DNA of 5,796 bases from Acidaminococcus fermentans. Its GTDB lineage: Bacteria; Bacillota_C; Negativicutes; Acidaminococcales; Acidaminococcaceae. The position numbers and the translations under genes are program-made. The notes under the pieces were generated by a model that saw only the letters and a list, made by a program, of their open reading frames with translations, did not search any database and was not told where the DNA came from. Positions 1-5,796 of this stretch are shown here, in pieces. The stretch is from the NCBI GenBank assembly GCA_004555735.1, contig SFHH01000141.1:1-5796 (forward strand), read 5' to 3'. Positions within the stretch are counted from its first letter, which is position 1; every line of letters begins with the position of its first letter.

Positions 1-640
1 CAGCTCGGTCCGGGATTTCCCGGACTACATTCTTGGCAATCTGGAGATCTGCCTGGCTGGGTTCTCGATAACTGGATACGCAAAGGGGCTGATGTTCCCC
101 TTCTACGATATAATCGGCTTCCTCCAGGGAAACCCGATGGGAGCCGTCAATCCCCTGAAGACCGGGCATTTTTTCATTGATTTCAAAGATGATAGTCCTG
201 GCTTTCTGGATAATGGTTTTCCAGCAGTAATTGGCCAGCCCAAGCCCGCAATAGCCCTGAGCATCCGGTTTGGATACCGGCACGATGGCCACATCCACCG
301 GCAGATAATCCCGATACATCTCTGGCAAGAGACGCAGCAGCATAGGGACGAAATGCAGCCGCTTGGCCGTGAACATCTTCCGTTCGTAGTTCCCTAGATG
401 CCAGCTATAATATTGGAAATGCTTTCTCTCCGGGTCGCAGTCGATGGTATGGATGATGGGGCGATAAACCAATCCGCCCCGGATCTTCACATCCCTGAGC
501 TCCTCCTTGTGGCGGGCCAAAGCCTCATCCATCAGTTCCGGGAACCCATTGCCAAAGCCAAAATCCACCCAATCCCCTGATTTGACCCCTAAACGGACAG
601 CTTCGTCCGGACTCACAAATTTATGGAGATATCCTTCCAT
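1..640 (-). CDS. Family I CoA-transferase, butyryl-CoA:acetate / 4-hydroxybutyrate CoA-transferase type (5' part, 213 codons)
   Basis: My reverse-strand translation gives 213 codons open to the window edge, so only the N-terminal half of a protein that is usually about 430-450 residues is present. Recognisable stretches are SGDWVDFGFGNGFP (residues 21-34), ELRDVKIRGG (47-56), YYSWHLGNYERK (77-88), PVDVAIVPVS (114-123), NYCWKTIIQKARTIIFEINE (137-156) and ADYIVEG (175-181). All match the N-terminal domain of the AbfT/Cat2/But group (acetyl-CoA hydrolase/transferase family). These cytoplasmic enzymes move CoA between acyl-CoA and a free carboxylate through a glutamyl-CoA thioester. The catalytic glutamate lies in the C-terminal half, outside the window, so activity cannot be checked. 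The ATG at 640 follows AGGAGG by 10 nt, which fixes the start. It lies 104 nt downstream of the aldehyde dehydrogenase stop, beyond a hairpin. The family is clear; the substrate (butyrate, 4-hydroxybutyrate, succinate or another acid) is not. Confidence 0.88.
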   Translation of the reverse strand, partial: MEGYLHKFVSPDEAVRLGVKSGDWVDFGFGNGFPELMDEALARHKEELRDVKIRGGLVYRPIIHTIDCDPERKHFQYYSWHLGNYERKMFTAKRLHFVPMLLRLLPEMYRDYLPVDVAIVPVSKPDAQGYCGLGLANYCWKTIIQKARTIIFEINEKMPGLQGIDGSHRVSLEEADYIVEGEHQPLCVSSYREPSQADLQIAKNVVREIPDRA

Positions 641-650
641 CTTCTCTTTT

Positions 651-656
651 CCTCCT
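651..656 (-). promoter_or_regulatory. Ribosome binding site of the CoA-transferase
   Basis: A perfect AGGAGG on the minus strand lies 10 nt before the ATG at 640. It supports this start and shows that the gene is independently translated after the hairpin. No convincing -35/-10 pair fits between the hairpin and this site. Confidence 0.8.
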
Positions 657-682
657 GCCACAGGCTTCCTTTTTCAGGCGAA

Positions 683-721
683 AAGCGGCTGCCCTGCCCA
701 GAGGCATCACTGCAGCCGCTT
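683..721 (-). terminator. Intercistronic hairpin, weak terminator or attenuator
   Basis: A perfect 10-bp inverted repeat (AAGCGGCTGC at 683-692 and GCAGCCGCTT at 712-721) encloses a 19-nt loop, which itself can form a 4-bp TGCC/GGCA stem (695-698 with 703-706). In the minus-strand transcript the hairpin starts 23 nt after the aldehyde dehydrogenase stop. Only four U (684-681, two of them inside the stem) precede a mixed sequence, so it is a weak intrinsic terminator. Because the CoA-transferase follows on the same strand with no visible promoter, partial readthrough or a processing/stabilising hairpin is as likely as full termination. Confidence 0.6.
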
Positions 722-744
722 CCCGCTATGAGAAAGGAAAGGAC

Positions 745-2124
745 TTATTCGGCCCAGATTTCTTCATCCGTAGGGATATACATATCCGGAACACGGTAAG
801 AAATGCGAGTCAGGTTCATCAGATGGTAATAGGTGAAGTTTTCACTGATACTGTTGTTTCCCCAAGTCCCACAGCCCAGTGTAGTCGTCGGATTCAGCCC
901 GTTGTCCATGGCACCTCCCAGGTTGGTGCCGCCTACCTGGTTCACGGCGAAACGGCTGACCGGGATTGCTTCCGCCACCGCTTCGATATGCTCCGGCGTA
1001 TTGGAATGGATCACCACGCTGTGCCCGATGCCTTCCATTTCCAGATTGGTCTTGGCGATATGGATGGCATCTTCCCATTTGTCATAAGTAAAGAACGCCA
1101 GCACAGGGAAGAGTTTTTCTTTGGCCAGCGGTTCCGCCTTCCCATAGCCCCGGGTACAGGAAACGATGACTTTGGCATCTTCCGGGATGCCCTGGATCCC
1201 GGACAGCTGTGCGATTTTCTTCACACTGGCTCCTGGATATTCCTTGCTCACAGAGCCACCATTGGGAAACGCCGTATCTCTCAGCTTGGCTGCATCTTCC
1301 GGATTGTCGATGTAATAAGCGCCATGTTTCTTCAGCGCAGCAATCATTTCTTCTTTTTTATCCACCGGGCAGATGACATTCTGTTCACAGGTGCACAGGA
1401 CCCCGTTATCGAAAGTCCGTCCTTTGATGACCATGGCTGCTACCTGATCCAGGTCCGCATCCCGGTCCACCAGGACCTGGACATTCCCCTGTCCTACCCC
1501 TATAGCCGGTTTCCCGGAAGAATAGGCAGCCTTGACGAGCCCCGGACCGCCGGTGCAGATGCACAGATCCACCGCACTCATCAGACCCGCAGAAAGTTCC
1601 ATACTGGGTTCTGTGATCACCTGGATCAGATTCTTCGGCATTCCCAGCGCATCTAAAGCTTCATTGATCACTTCTACTGTTTTCACGCTGGAATGTTTGG
1701 CACGGGGATGCGGGCTGACAATCATAGAATTCCCGCATTTCAAGGCGCACATAGCATTTTGCATCACATTGATGACCGGGTTTGTGGTCGGTGCTACGCA
1801 GCCAATCACTCCGATGGGTTTCGCAACTTCCAACAAACCCAATTCCGGGATCCGTTTGATGATGCCCCGGCTCTTCTTGTCTTTCATCCGCCACCAGACA
1901 CTCTTGGATTTATTGACGCATTTAGCAATCTTATCTGCGTAATTCCCCATTTTGGTTTCATCCACCGCCATATGGGCCAGAAGTTCCGCATTATCATAAA
2001 CTGCTTTCCCCACTGCCCGCACGGCCTGATCCACTTTTTCCTGCGGGTATGTTTCAAATTCTTTCTGTGCAATACGGGAAGCTTCTACCATTTTGTCCAA
2101 ATACTCTTTTACTGCCTGTTCCAT
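745..2124 (-). CDS. CoA-acylating aldehyde dehydrogenase, succinate-semialdehyde dehydrogenase (SucD)-like
   Basis: The 459-residue cytoplasmic enzyme should catalyse aldehyde + CoA + NAD(P)+ to acyl-CoA + NAD(P)H, reversibly. From memory it resembles Clostridium kluyveri SucD along its whole length: QEKVDQAVRAVGKAVYDNAE (28-47), DKKSRGIIK (82-90), AKPIGVIG (101-108), NPTTTLGCGTWGNNSISEN (411-429) and a C-terminal EEIW motif. The predicted nucleophile is Cys244 in DNGVLCTCEQ, at the place of ICxSEQ in the SucD/AdhE/EutE group; Cys246 is an additional nearby cysteine. The absence of an N-terminal targeting helix argues against encapsulation in a microcompartment. I chose the ATG at 2124 because AAGGAG lies 9 nt upstream; a TTG 48 nt further upstream adds residues unlike the family. 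It lies 96 nt after the alcohol dehydrogenase, its probable partner. Sulfoacetaldehyde or another semialdehyde remains possible as the substrate. Confidence 0.9.
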   Translation of the reverse strand: MEQAVKEYLDKMVEASRIAQKEFETYPQEKVDQAVRAVGKAVYDNAELLAHMAVDETKMGNYADKIAKCVNKSKSVWWRMKDKKSRGIIKRIPELGLLEVAKPIGVIGCVAPTTNPVINVMQNAMCALKCGNSMIVSPHPRAKHSSVKTVEVINEALDALGMPKNLIQVITEPSMELSAGLMSAVDLCICTGGPGLVKAAYSSGKPAIGVGQGNVQVLVDRDADLDQVAAMVIKGRTFDNGVLCTCEQNVICPVDKKEEMIAALKKHGAYYIDNPEDAAKLRDTAFPNGGSVSKEYPGASVKKIAQLSGIQGIPEDAKVIVSCTRGYGKAEPLAKEKLFPVLAFFTYDKWEDAIHIAKTNLEMEGIGHSVVIHSNTPEHIEAVAEAIPVSRFAVNQVGGTNLGGAMDNGLNPTTTLGCGTWGNNSISENFTYYHLMNLTRISYRVPDMYIPTDEEIWAE

Positions 2125-2133
2125 AAACGTAAG

Positions 2134-2139
2134 CTCCTT
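2134..2139 (-). promoter_or_regulatory. Ribosome binding site deciding the aldehyde dehydrogenase start
   Basis: AAGGAG on the minus strand lies 9 nt before the ATG at 2124. It favours this start over the in-frame TTG at 2172, which would place this site inside the coding region. Confidence 0.8.
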
Positions 2140-2147
2140 TCTCGATG

Positions 2148-2162
2148 TCCCCTGCAAGGGGA
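2148..2162 (-). other. Small GC-rich hairpin just upstream of the aldehyde dehydrogenase ribosome binding site
   Basis: A 5-bp stem (TCCCC with GGGGA) around a 5-nt loop lies 8 nt before the AAGGAG site in the 96-nt gap between the alcohol and aldehyde dehydrogenase genes. It has no U-tract, so it is not a terminator. It could affect mRNA stability or ribosome access, or be chance. The rest of this gap is AT-rich and shows no clear promoter. Confidence 0.3.
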
Positions 2163-2220
2163 AATCCGCCAAACATTTCTAGCTGTGCATTTTAATGATC
2201 AGGTCATCAGACTTATTTTT

Positions 2221-3369
2221 TTACAATAATTTTCGATACAGCGCTTCGATATCCTTGATCGTCGTCTGCCGCGGATTGACCACAACATTGACACTTTTCA
2301 TGGCATCGATGGCCATCACGCCGATTTTATCTTCTGTCACTCCCACATCGGAGAGCTTCTCCGGGATCCCTAATTCCCGATTCAGCTTCCGTAATTCTTC
2401 CACCAGCATTTCAGGAACAAAAGAAGCATCCGCTTTAGCCCCCTGGGTAATACAATCATAGATTACCCGGTATCTTCCCTGATCGGCCAGCGCGTTGTAT
2501 TCCACGATAGCCGGCATCAGGATGGCATTGGCTACCCCATGGGCCACATGGAAAAATCCGCTGACCGGATGGCTCATGGCATGGATATTTCCCAGTTTCC
2601 CCCAGGCAAAAGCCAATCCTGCCAACATGGACCCTACCAGCATATTGGAAGCTGCTTCTTCATCATCCCGGGAAGCCACATAGCGCCGGATATTACCGCC
2701 AATCATCCGCATGGCATGTTCCCCCATGGCATCCGTGAAAGGTGACGAGGTCTTTGATACATAAGCTTCCATAGCATGGATGAAAGCATCGACACCGCAG
2801 GCGGCTGCCACCGAACGGGGCACTGTCATGACCAATTCCGGATCCAGGAGCGCGTAGGTAGGACAGATATTGTAACTGATGATGGCCATCTTGAAATGGG
2901 TCTTTTCATCCGTAATCACAGAGGAAGCTGTCACTTCACTGCCAGTCCCAGCGGTCGTAGGAATAGCGATTAAAGGTAAGACAGGACCAGGCACTTTTCC
3001 CAATCCGGCATAATCCGTGATCTTTCCCCCATAAGTCACCAGGATAGCTACCGATTTTGCCACATCCATAGGACCGCCGCCGCCCAGGGCCACAATGCTT
3101 TTACACCCGGATGCTTTGAACGCTTCCGTCGCAGTTTCCACATTCGCTACCGTAGGATTGACCGACAGATCGACGAATTCCTGACAGGCGATTCCTTTTT
3201 CCGCCAAGATTGTTTTCGTCTTATCCACCAGCCCCACCTGCTGCAGGCCTTTATCAGCAACCAGAAATACGGAAGACGCATTTTCTGTTTGTAAGATATC
3301 AGGCAGCTGTTTCAGAGCCCCCTGCCCGAAGACGACATTTTGCGGGACTTTAAACATAAAACTCTTCAT
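2221..3369 (-). CDS. Iron-containing (type III) alcohol dehydrogenase
   Basis: The 382-residue NAD(P)-dependent cytoplasmic enzyme reversibly reduces an aldehyde to a primary alcohol; the length equals that of classic family members such as FucO (about 382). Visible motifs are the nucleotide-binding ALGGGGPMDVAK (94-105), IPTTAGTGSEVT (136-147), DAFIHAMEAYVS (194-205), IHAMSHPVSGFFHVAHGVANAI (262-283) and NPRQTT (365-370). By position the metal ligands are Asp194, His198, His263 and His277, all present, with the conserved His267. The usual GGGS of the cofactor loop reads GGGG here (Gly99). The ATG at 3369 lies 19 nt after the dctM stop and follows a purine-rich GGAAGGGGGAAG site. Beside an acylating aldehyde dehydrogenase it probably handles the same aldehyde, for example succinic semialdehyde/4-hydroxybutyrate or sulfoacetaldehyde/isethionate. 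The overall sequence looks closer to FucO/DhaT-type enzymes than to C. kluyveri 4-hydroxybutyrate dehydrogenase, so the substrate is unresolved. Confidence 0.93.
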   Translation of the reverse strand: MKSFMFKVPQNVVFGQGALKQLPDILQTENASSVFLVADKGLQQVGLVDKTKTILAEKGIACQEFVDLSVNPTVANVETATEAFKASGCKSIVALGGGGPMDVAKSVAILVTYGGKITDYAGLGKVPGPVLPLIAIPTTAGTGSEVTASSVITDEKTHFKMAIISYNICPTYALLDPELVMTVPRSVAAACGVDAFIHAMEAYVSKTSSPFTDAMGEHAMRMIGGNIRRYVASRDDEEAASNMLVGSMLAGLAFAWGKLGNIHAMSHPVSGFFHVAHGVANAILMPAIVEYNALADQGRYRVIYDCITQGAKADASFVPEMLVEELRKLNRELGIPEKLSDVGVTEDKIGVMAIDAMKSVNVVVNPRQTTIKDIEALYRKLL

Positions 3370-3373
3370 CGAT

Positions 3374-3385
3374 CTTCCCCCTTCC
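3374..3385 (-). promoter_or_regulatory. Ribosome binding site deciding the alcohol dehydrogenase start
   Basis: The minus strand reads GGAAGGGGGAAG, ending 4 nt before the ATG at 3369, an imperfect but strong purine-rich Shine-Dalgarno sequence. It lies directly beside the dctM stop, so translation of the two genes may be coupled. An in-frame start at 3441 would overlap dctM by 53 nt and has no support. Confidence 0.65.
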
Positions 3386-3388
3386 AAA

Positions 3389-4681
3389 TTATTTATGGGC
3401 ACGCATGAGCTCAACCAGGAACGTCGAAAATCCTGGCACATAGGTAACCAACATCAGCACCGCGACCAGTGCAATAAAGAGCGGCCAGACATTCTTGACC
3501 TGTTCATTGAAATTCACTCGTTTATCCAATCCGTCCGCAACAAAAAGGTTAATGCCCAACGGTGGTGTCACCAGCCCCATAGTCAAGTTCATCACGATGA
3601 TCACGCCAAACTGGACAGGATCCACCCCTAGTTTTTTGATCAAAGGATACAGGATCGGTGTATAGATGAAGGTGGAAGCCGTGGTTTCCATAAAGCATCC
3701 GTTGATCAGCAGGATGATATTGATCAGCAGGAGGATCAGGAATTTGCTGTGGGTGATCCCCAGTACCAAATTAGAGAGCTTCATAGGAACCTGCTGCGTA
3801 GAAACGATGAAGCTGAAGATATTGGCCGTCGCCACGATAAAGAGGATCATGGCAGAGGTTTTCACCGCTTCGAAAGAAATCTCCATCATATCACTAGGTT
3901 TCAGCGCATGGTACACCAGCCAGGCCACCAGGAATCCGTAGACACAAGCCACGGCAGCCGCTTCCGTTGGCGTAAACACTCCGGAGTAAATCCCCCCCAA
4001 GATGATTACCGGCATCAAGATCGCCCAAATGGCCTTAAAGAATGTCTTGATCACCCGATCCAGATGGACACCATCCGTTTTGCTGCCCCAGTGGTTCTTC
4101 CGGGCTTTTACAAATGTCATCAAACACAGCGCCAGCCCCATGATGATTCCCGGGATCACCCCTGCTGCAAACAGTTCACTGACGGACTGCCCGGTGATCA
4201 GGGCATAATTCACAAAAGGAATGCTGGGAGGGATGATACATCCGATGATCCCGCCGCAGGCCACCAGTGCCGCAGCAAAGCCTGGAGGATATCCATCATT
4301 GATCATAGCTGGGATCATGATGCTGCCAATGGCAGCCACCGTGGCCGGAGCCGATCCGGAAATCGCTGCAAAAAACATACAGGCGATGGTGGCCACAATA
4401 CCCAGAGAACCATCGATCCATCCAAAAAGTTCATAACAGAAATCAACGATCTGCTTGGAAATCCCACCCTTTCCCATAATGACCCCTGCATATACGAATA
4501 AGGGAATGGCCAGGAGGGGCGTAGAATCCAGTGCGGTAATCATCCGCTGGGCTGCGATGAACATCTGCCGGCTGTTTCCAGCCACCGCCATGGCCAAAAG
4601 AGGGGCGCCTCCAATACAGACGGCAATGGGGACTCCTATAAACAGGAGGACCGCCAAGCCGACGAACAGTACGGTAATCAT
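3389..4681 (-). CDS. dctM: TRAP transporter large membrane subunit (DctM family)
   Basis: The 430-residue integral membrane protein is full length for the DctM family and hydrophobic throughout. It forms the Na+-coupled transport channel that receives substrate from the periplasmic binding protein. Family stretches visible are IPLFVYAGVIMGKGGIS (59-75), FFAAISGSAPATVAAIGSIMIPAM (103-126), GYPPGFAAALVACGGIIGCIIPPSIPFVNYA (130-160), GVFTPTEAAAVA (234-245), NGCFMETTASTFIYTPILYP (327-346) and MGLVTPPLGINLFVADGL (368-385). The proline-rich re-entrant segments (PPSIP, TPPLG) and the SGS motif are typical of the substrate and sodium-binding core. The ATG at 4681 follows AAAGGAAGG at 4687-4695. It lies 70 nt after dctQ and 19 nt before the alcohol dehydrogenase. 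The substrate cannot be read from this subunit; dicarboxylates, sialic acid, ectoine, isethionate and other acids are known for TRAP systems. Confidence 0.96.
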   Translation of the reverse strand: MITVLFVGLAVLLFIGVPIAVCIGGAPLLAMAVAGNSRQMFIAAQRMITALDSTPLLAIPLFVYAGVIMGKGGISKQIVDFCYELFGWIDGSLGIVATIACMFFAAISGSAPATVAAIGSIMIPAMINDGYPPGFAAALVACGGIIGCIIPPSIPFVNYALITGQSVSELFAAGVIPGIIMGLALCLMTFVKARKNHWGSKTDGVHLDRVIKTFFKAIWAILMPVIILGGIYSGVFTPTEAAAVACVYGFLVAWLVYHALKPSDMMEISFEAVKTSAMILFIVATANIFSFIVSTQQVPMKLSNLVLGITHSKFLILLLINIILLINGCFMETTASTFIYTPILYPLIKKLGVDPVQFGVIIVMNLTMGLVTPPLGINLFVADGLDKRVNFNEQVKNVWPLFIALVAVLMLVTYVPGFSTFLVELMRAHK

Positions 4682-4751
4682 AGCTGCCTTCCTTTCTCAG
4701 TAATTCATTCTTTACTTGCAAAATCCCTTTCCATTCTTGATCCAGTCCATC

Positions 4752-5243
4752 TCATTCCATCGGATTTCGATAGGCTTGATGCTTAAAAAGCTGCAGGAGC
4801 AGCTGTATGATGGAAAGGATACTGGTCAGCGGCACGATTCCATACAGCAGATACATCGGCAAATGTAAAGCCGGAGAAATCTGCCCGCTCTGGATGATCC
4901 GTTCCACCAGCACCAGGCCAAAATACGTACAAGCCACCATAAAGATCATCGTTATGATATAGGTTAGGACCCGAGTCGGTACTTTGAGGCATTCAGAAAA
5001 AAGTTTTTCCACGAACAAGGCCACCCGTACATGAGAATTATACCGCCAGGCTGCCGCAATGCCCAGGAAAGACATATATACGCAGATATACCGCAGGATT
5101 TCATCTCCCCAGTTAAACGAAAAGCCGAATCCATAGCGAAGGACCACATTCAGTGTCATGATCACTGCCATGGCCATCATGAGGATGCTGGAAATACAGC
5201 GGGTGACCGGTACATTATCGATAAAATCAAAGATCCTTTTCAT
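4752..5243 (-). CDS. dctQ: TRAP transporter small membrane subunit (DctQ family)
   Basis: The 163-residue protein has the normal DctQ length and four predicted membrane helices, near residues 15-36, 48-66, 91-113 and 126-152. The family signature NVVLRYGFGFSFNWGDEILRY (32-52) and the late SPALHLPMYLLYGIVPL (123-139) are clear. DctQ supports and completes the DctM transport domain in the cytoplasmic membrane. The ATG at 5243 overlaps the dctP stop as ATGA in the frame used for dctP here, with an AGAGGTGA ribosome site just upstream, so translation is probably coupled. The 70-nt gap to dctM contains no convincing promoter or terminator. Confidence 0.94.
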   Translation of the reverse strand: MKRIFDFIDNVPVTRCISSILMMAMAVIMTLNVVLRYGFGFSFNWGDEILRYICVYMSFLGIAAAWRYNSHVRVALFVEKLFSECLKVPTRVLTYIITMIFMVACTYFGLVLVERIIQSGQISPALHLPMYLLYGIVPLTSILSIIQLLLQLFKHQAYRNPME

Positions 5244-5796
5244 GTCTTCACCTCTCTCCGGAAAGAGCCGGCGGAAAATCGTCCAATCCAGCTTTTCCGT
5301 CGACTCCTGCTCCGTCTGGTCGCTGCTTTGAACTGAGCAGCTTCAGCAGCCGTAGGTGTATAGGTCTTCAGTCCATTCTTCTTTTCCATAGTGGACAGGA
5401 ATTCCTTATCATTTTGTTCATTCAGGTTTCTTTCATCTTTGATAAACTCTTTCACACATTCCTGAAAGATCTTCTGCTGTTCCGGAGATAGTTTATTCCA
5501 GCTTTCTTTACTGATAGCCACGATATACGGATCATAAATATGAGGCAGCAGTGTCATGTATTTCACGACTTCAGCAAATCCCATGGAATAGGTCAACGCT
5601 ACGCCATTTTCCTGTCCATCCACAGTTCCTTGCTGCAGCGCTGTGTAAAGTTCACCAAACGCAATGGGAGTAGCAGATGCGCCCAAATCATTGACAATCT
5701 TCATATGCACATCATTTTCCTGAGTCCTGATCTTTAAGCCAACCATATCAGCCGGAGTACGAATCTCTCTCTTGGAGTTAGAAAATTGACGCAGGC
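5240..5796 (-). CDS. dctP: TRAP transporter solute-binding protein (DctP family), C-terminal part, possible frame change at its end
   Basis: About 184 C-terminal residues are in the window; a typical DctP has about 330, and the signal peptide lies outside. The reading frame continues upstream of the first visible Met (5746) as NSKREIRTPADMVGLKIRTQEN, a classic DctP stretch. The Arg of GLKIR (codon 5728-5726) corresponds to the residue that binds the substrate carboxylate in known DctP-type proteins. FGELYTALQQGTVDGQEN further supports the family. The protein binds substrate outside the membrane and hands it to DctQM. After AAEAAQFKAAT (ending at 5318) the frame encodes 25 residues with 8 Arg and 2 Lys (RRSRSRRKSW...), many using AGA, AGG, CGA and CGG codons, which is unlike the family. 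The +1 frame from there is open and stops at 5248, 4 nt before dctQ. I suspect a frameshift or sequencing error, but a natural tail is possible. Identity as DctP is secure. Confidence 0.92.
   Translation of the reverse strand, partial: LRQFSNSKREIRTPADMVGLKIRTQENDVHMKIVNDLGASATPIAFGELYTALQQGTVDGQENGVALTYSMGFAEVVKYMTLLPHIYDPYIVAISKESWNKLSPEQQKIFQECVKEFIKDERNLNEQNDKEFLSTMEKKNGLKTYTPTAAEAAQFKAATRRSRSRRKSWIGRFSAGSFRREVKT

Noticed and set aside
103..294. A 63-codon minus-strand open frame inside the CoA-transferase
   Set aside because: It is in another frame of the same strand, within a gene with clear family motifs, and has no support of its own.
823..1656. A 277-codon open frame on the plus strand opposite the aldehyde dehydrogenase
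   Set aside because: It lies entirely antisense to a gene with strong family identity, its translation is rich in His, Arg and Phe without recognisable motifs, and no ribosome site supports it. It is a shadow frame.
2125..2172. In-frame TTG extension of the aldehyde dehydrogenase by 16 residues
   Set aside because: The extension would contain the AAGGAG ribosome site of the ATG at 2124 and adds residues that do not resemble a microcompartment signal or the family N-terminus.
2173..2220. Possible promoter in the AT-rich part of the gap after the alcohol dehydrogenase
   Set aside because: TTGTAA and a TTAAAAT-like element are present but separated by about 25 nt, too far for a standard sigma-70 promoter.
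1693..2229. A 178-codon plus-strand open frame spanning the start of the aldehyde dehydrogenase
   Set aside because: It is antisense to the aldehyde dehydrogenase 5' end and the gap, rich in Phe, His and Cys, with no motif. It is a shadow.
3370..3441. In-frame 24-residue extension of the alcohol dehydrogenase
   Set aside because: It overlaps the end of dctM and encodes the ribosome site of the ATG at 3369; MKSFMFKVPQ is the usual kind of family N-terminus.
3749..4501. A 250-codon open frame on the plus strand opposite dctM
   Set aside because: The translation is highly polar (Asp, His, Arg, Gln-rich), as expected for the antisense of a membrane protein, and it has no family resemblance.
4712..4750. 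A 12-residue mini-ORF between dctQ and dctM
   Set aside because: It starts 1 nt after the dctQ stop with no Shine-Dalgarno of its own. Such a short frame is expected by chance.

Overview
The window reads as one gene cluster transcribed entirely from the minus strand. Run in the direction of transcription (from high to low coordinates) it holds: the 3' part of a TRAP-transporter solute-binding protein (dctP, cut by the window edge), the small TRAP membrane subunit (dctQ), the large TRAP membrane subunit (dctM), an iron-containing (type III) alcohol dehydrogenase, a CoA-acylating aldehyde dehydrogenase related to succinate-semialdehyde dehydrogenase SucD, and, after a hairpin, the 5' part of a family I CoA-transferase of the butyryl-CoA/4-hydroxybutyrate type (cut by the other window edge). 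Genes dctP to the aldehyde dehydrogenase are closely spaced (4-nt overlap, then gaps of 70, 19 and 96 nt), so they look like one operon. The promoter must lie upstream of dctP, outside the window.

The chemistry fits together. A TRAP transporter typically imports a small carboxylate (or sulfonate) using a sodium gradient. The CoA-transferase can put CoA on a carboxylate, the acylating aldehyde dehydrogenase interconverts acyl-CoA and aldehyde, and the iron alcohol dehydrogenase interconverts aldehyde and alcohol. Together they would link free acid, acyl-CoA, semialdehyde and hydroxyacid. This resembles the succinate/4-hydroxybutyrate route of Clostridium kluyveri (CoA-transferase, SucD, 4-hydroxybutyrate dehydrogenase), but isethionate/sulfoacetate, 3-hydroxypropionate or another hydroxyacid cannot be excluded from sequence alone. 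The direction (electron sink or oxidation of an imported hydroxyacid) is also open.

The host is probably a strictly anaerobic fermenting Firmicute. The base composition looks balanced, Shine-Dalgarno sites are strong, and the enzymes belong to families common in butyrate- and amino-acid-fermenting anaerobes. A Negativicutes member such as the Acidaminococcaceae is a guess, not shown. No RNA genes, mobile elements, CRISPR arrays or plus-strand genes were found. The main oddities are an arginine-rich C-terminal tail on dctP that looks like a frame change, and a 10-bp intercistronic hairpin with a weak U-tract ahead of the CoA-transferase. I do not see a clearly new type of system; the open question is what substrate this transport-and-redox module serves.
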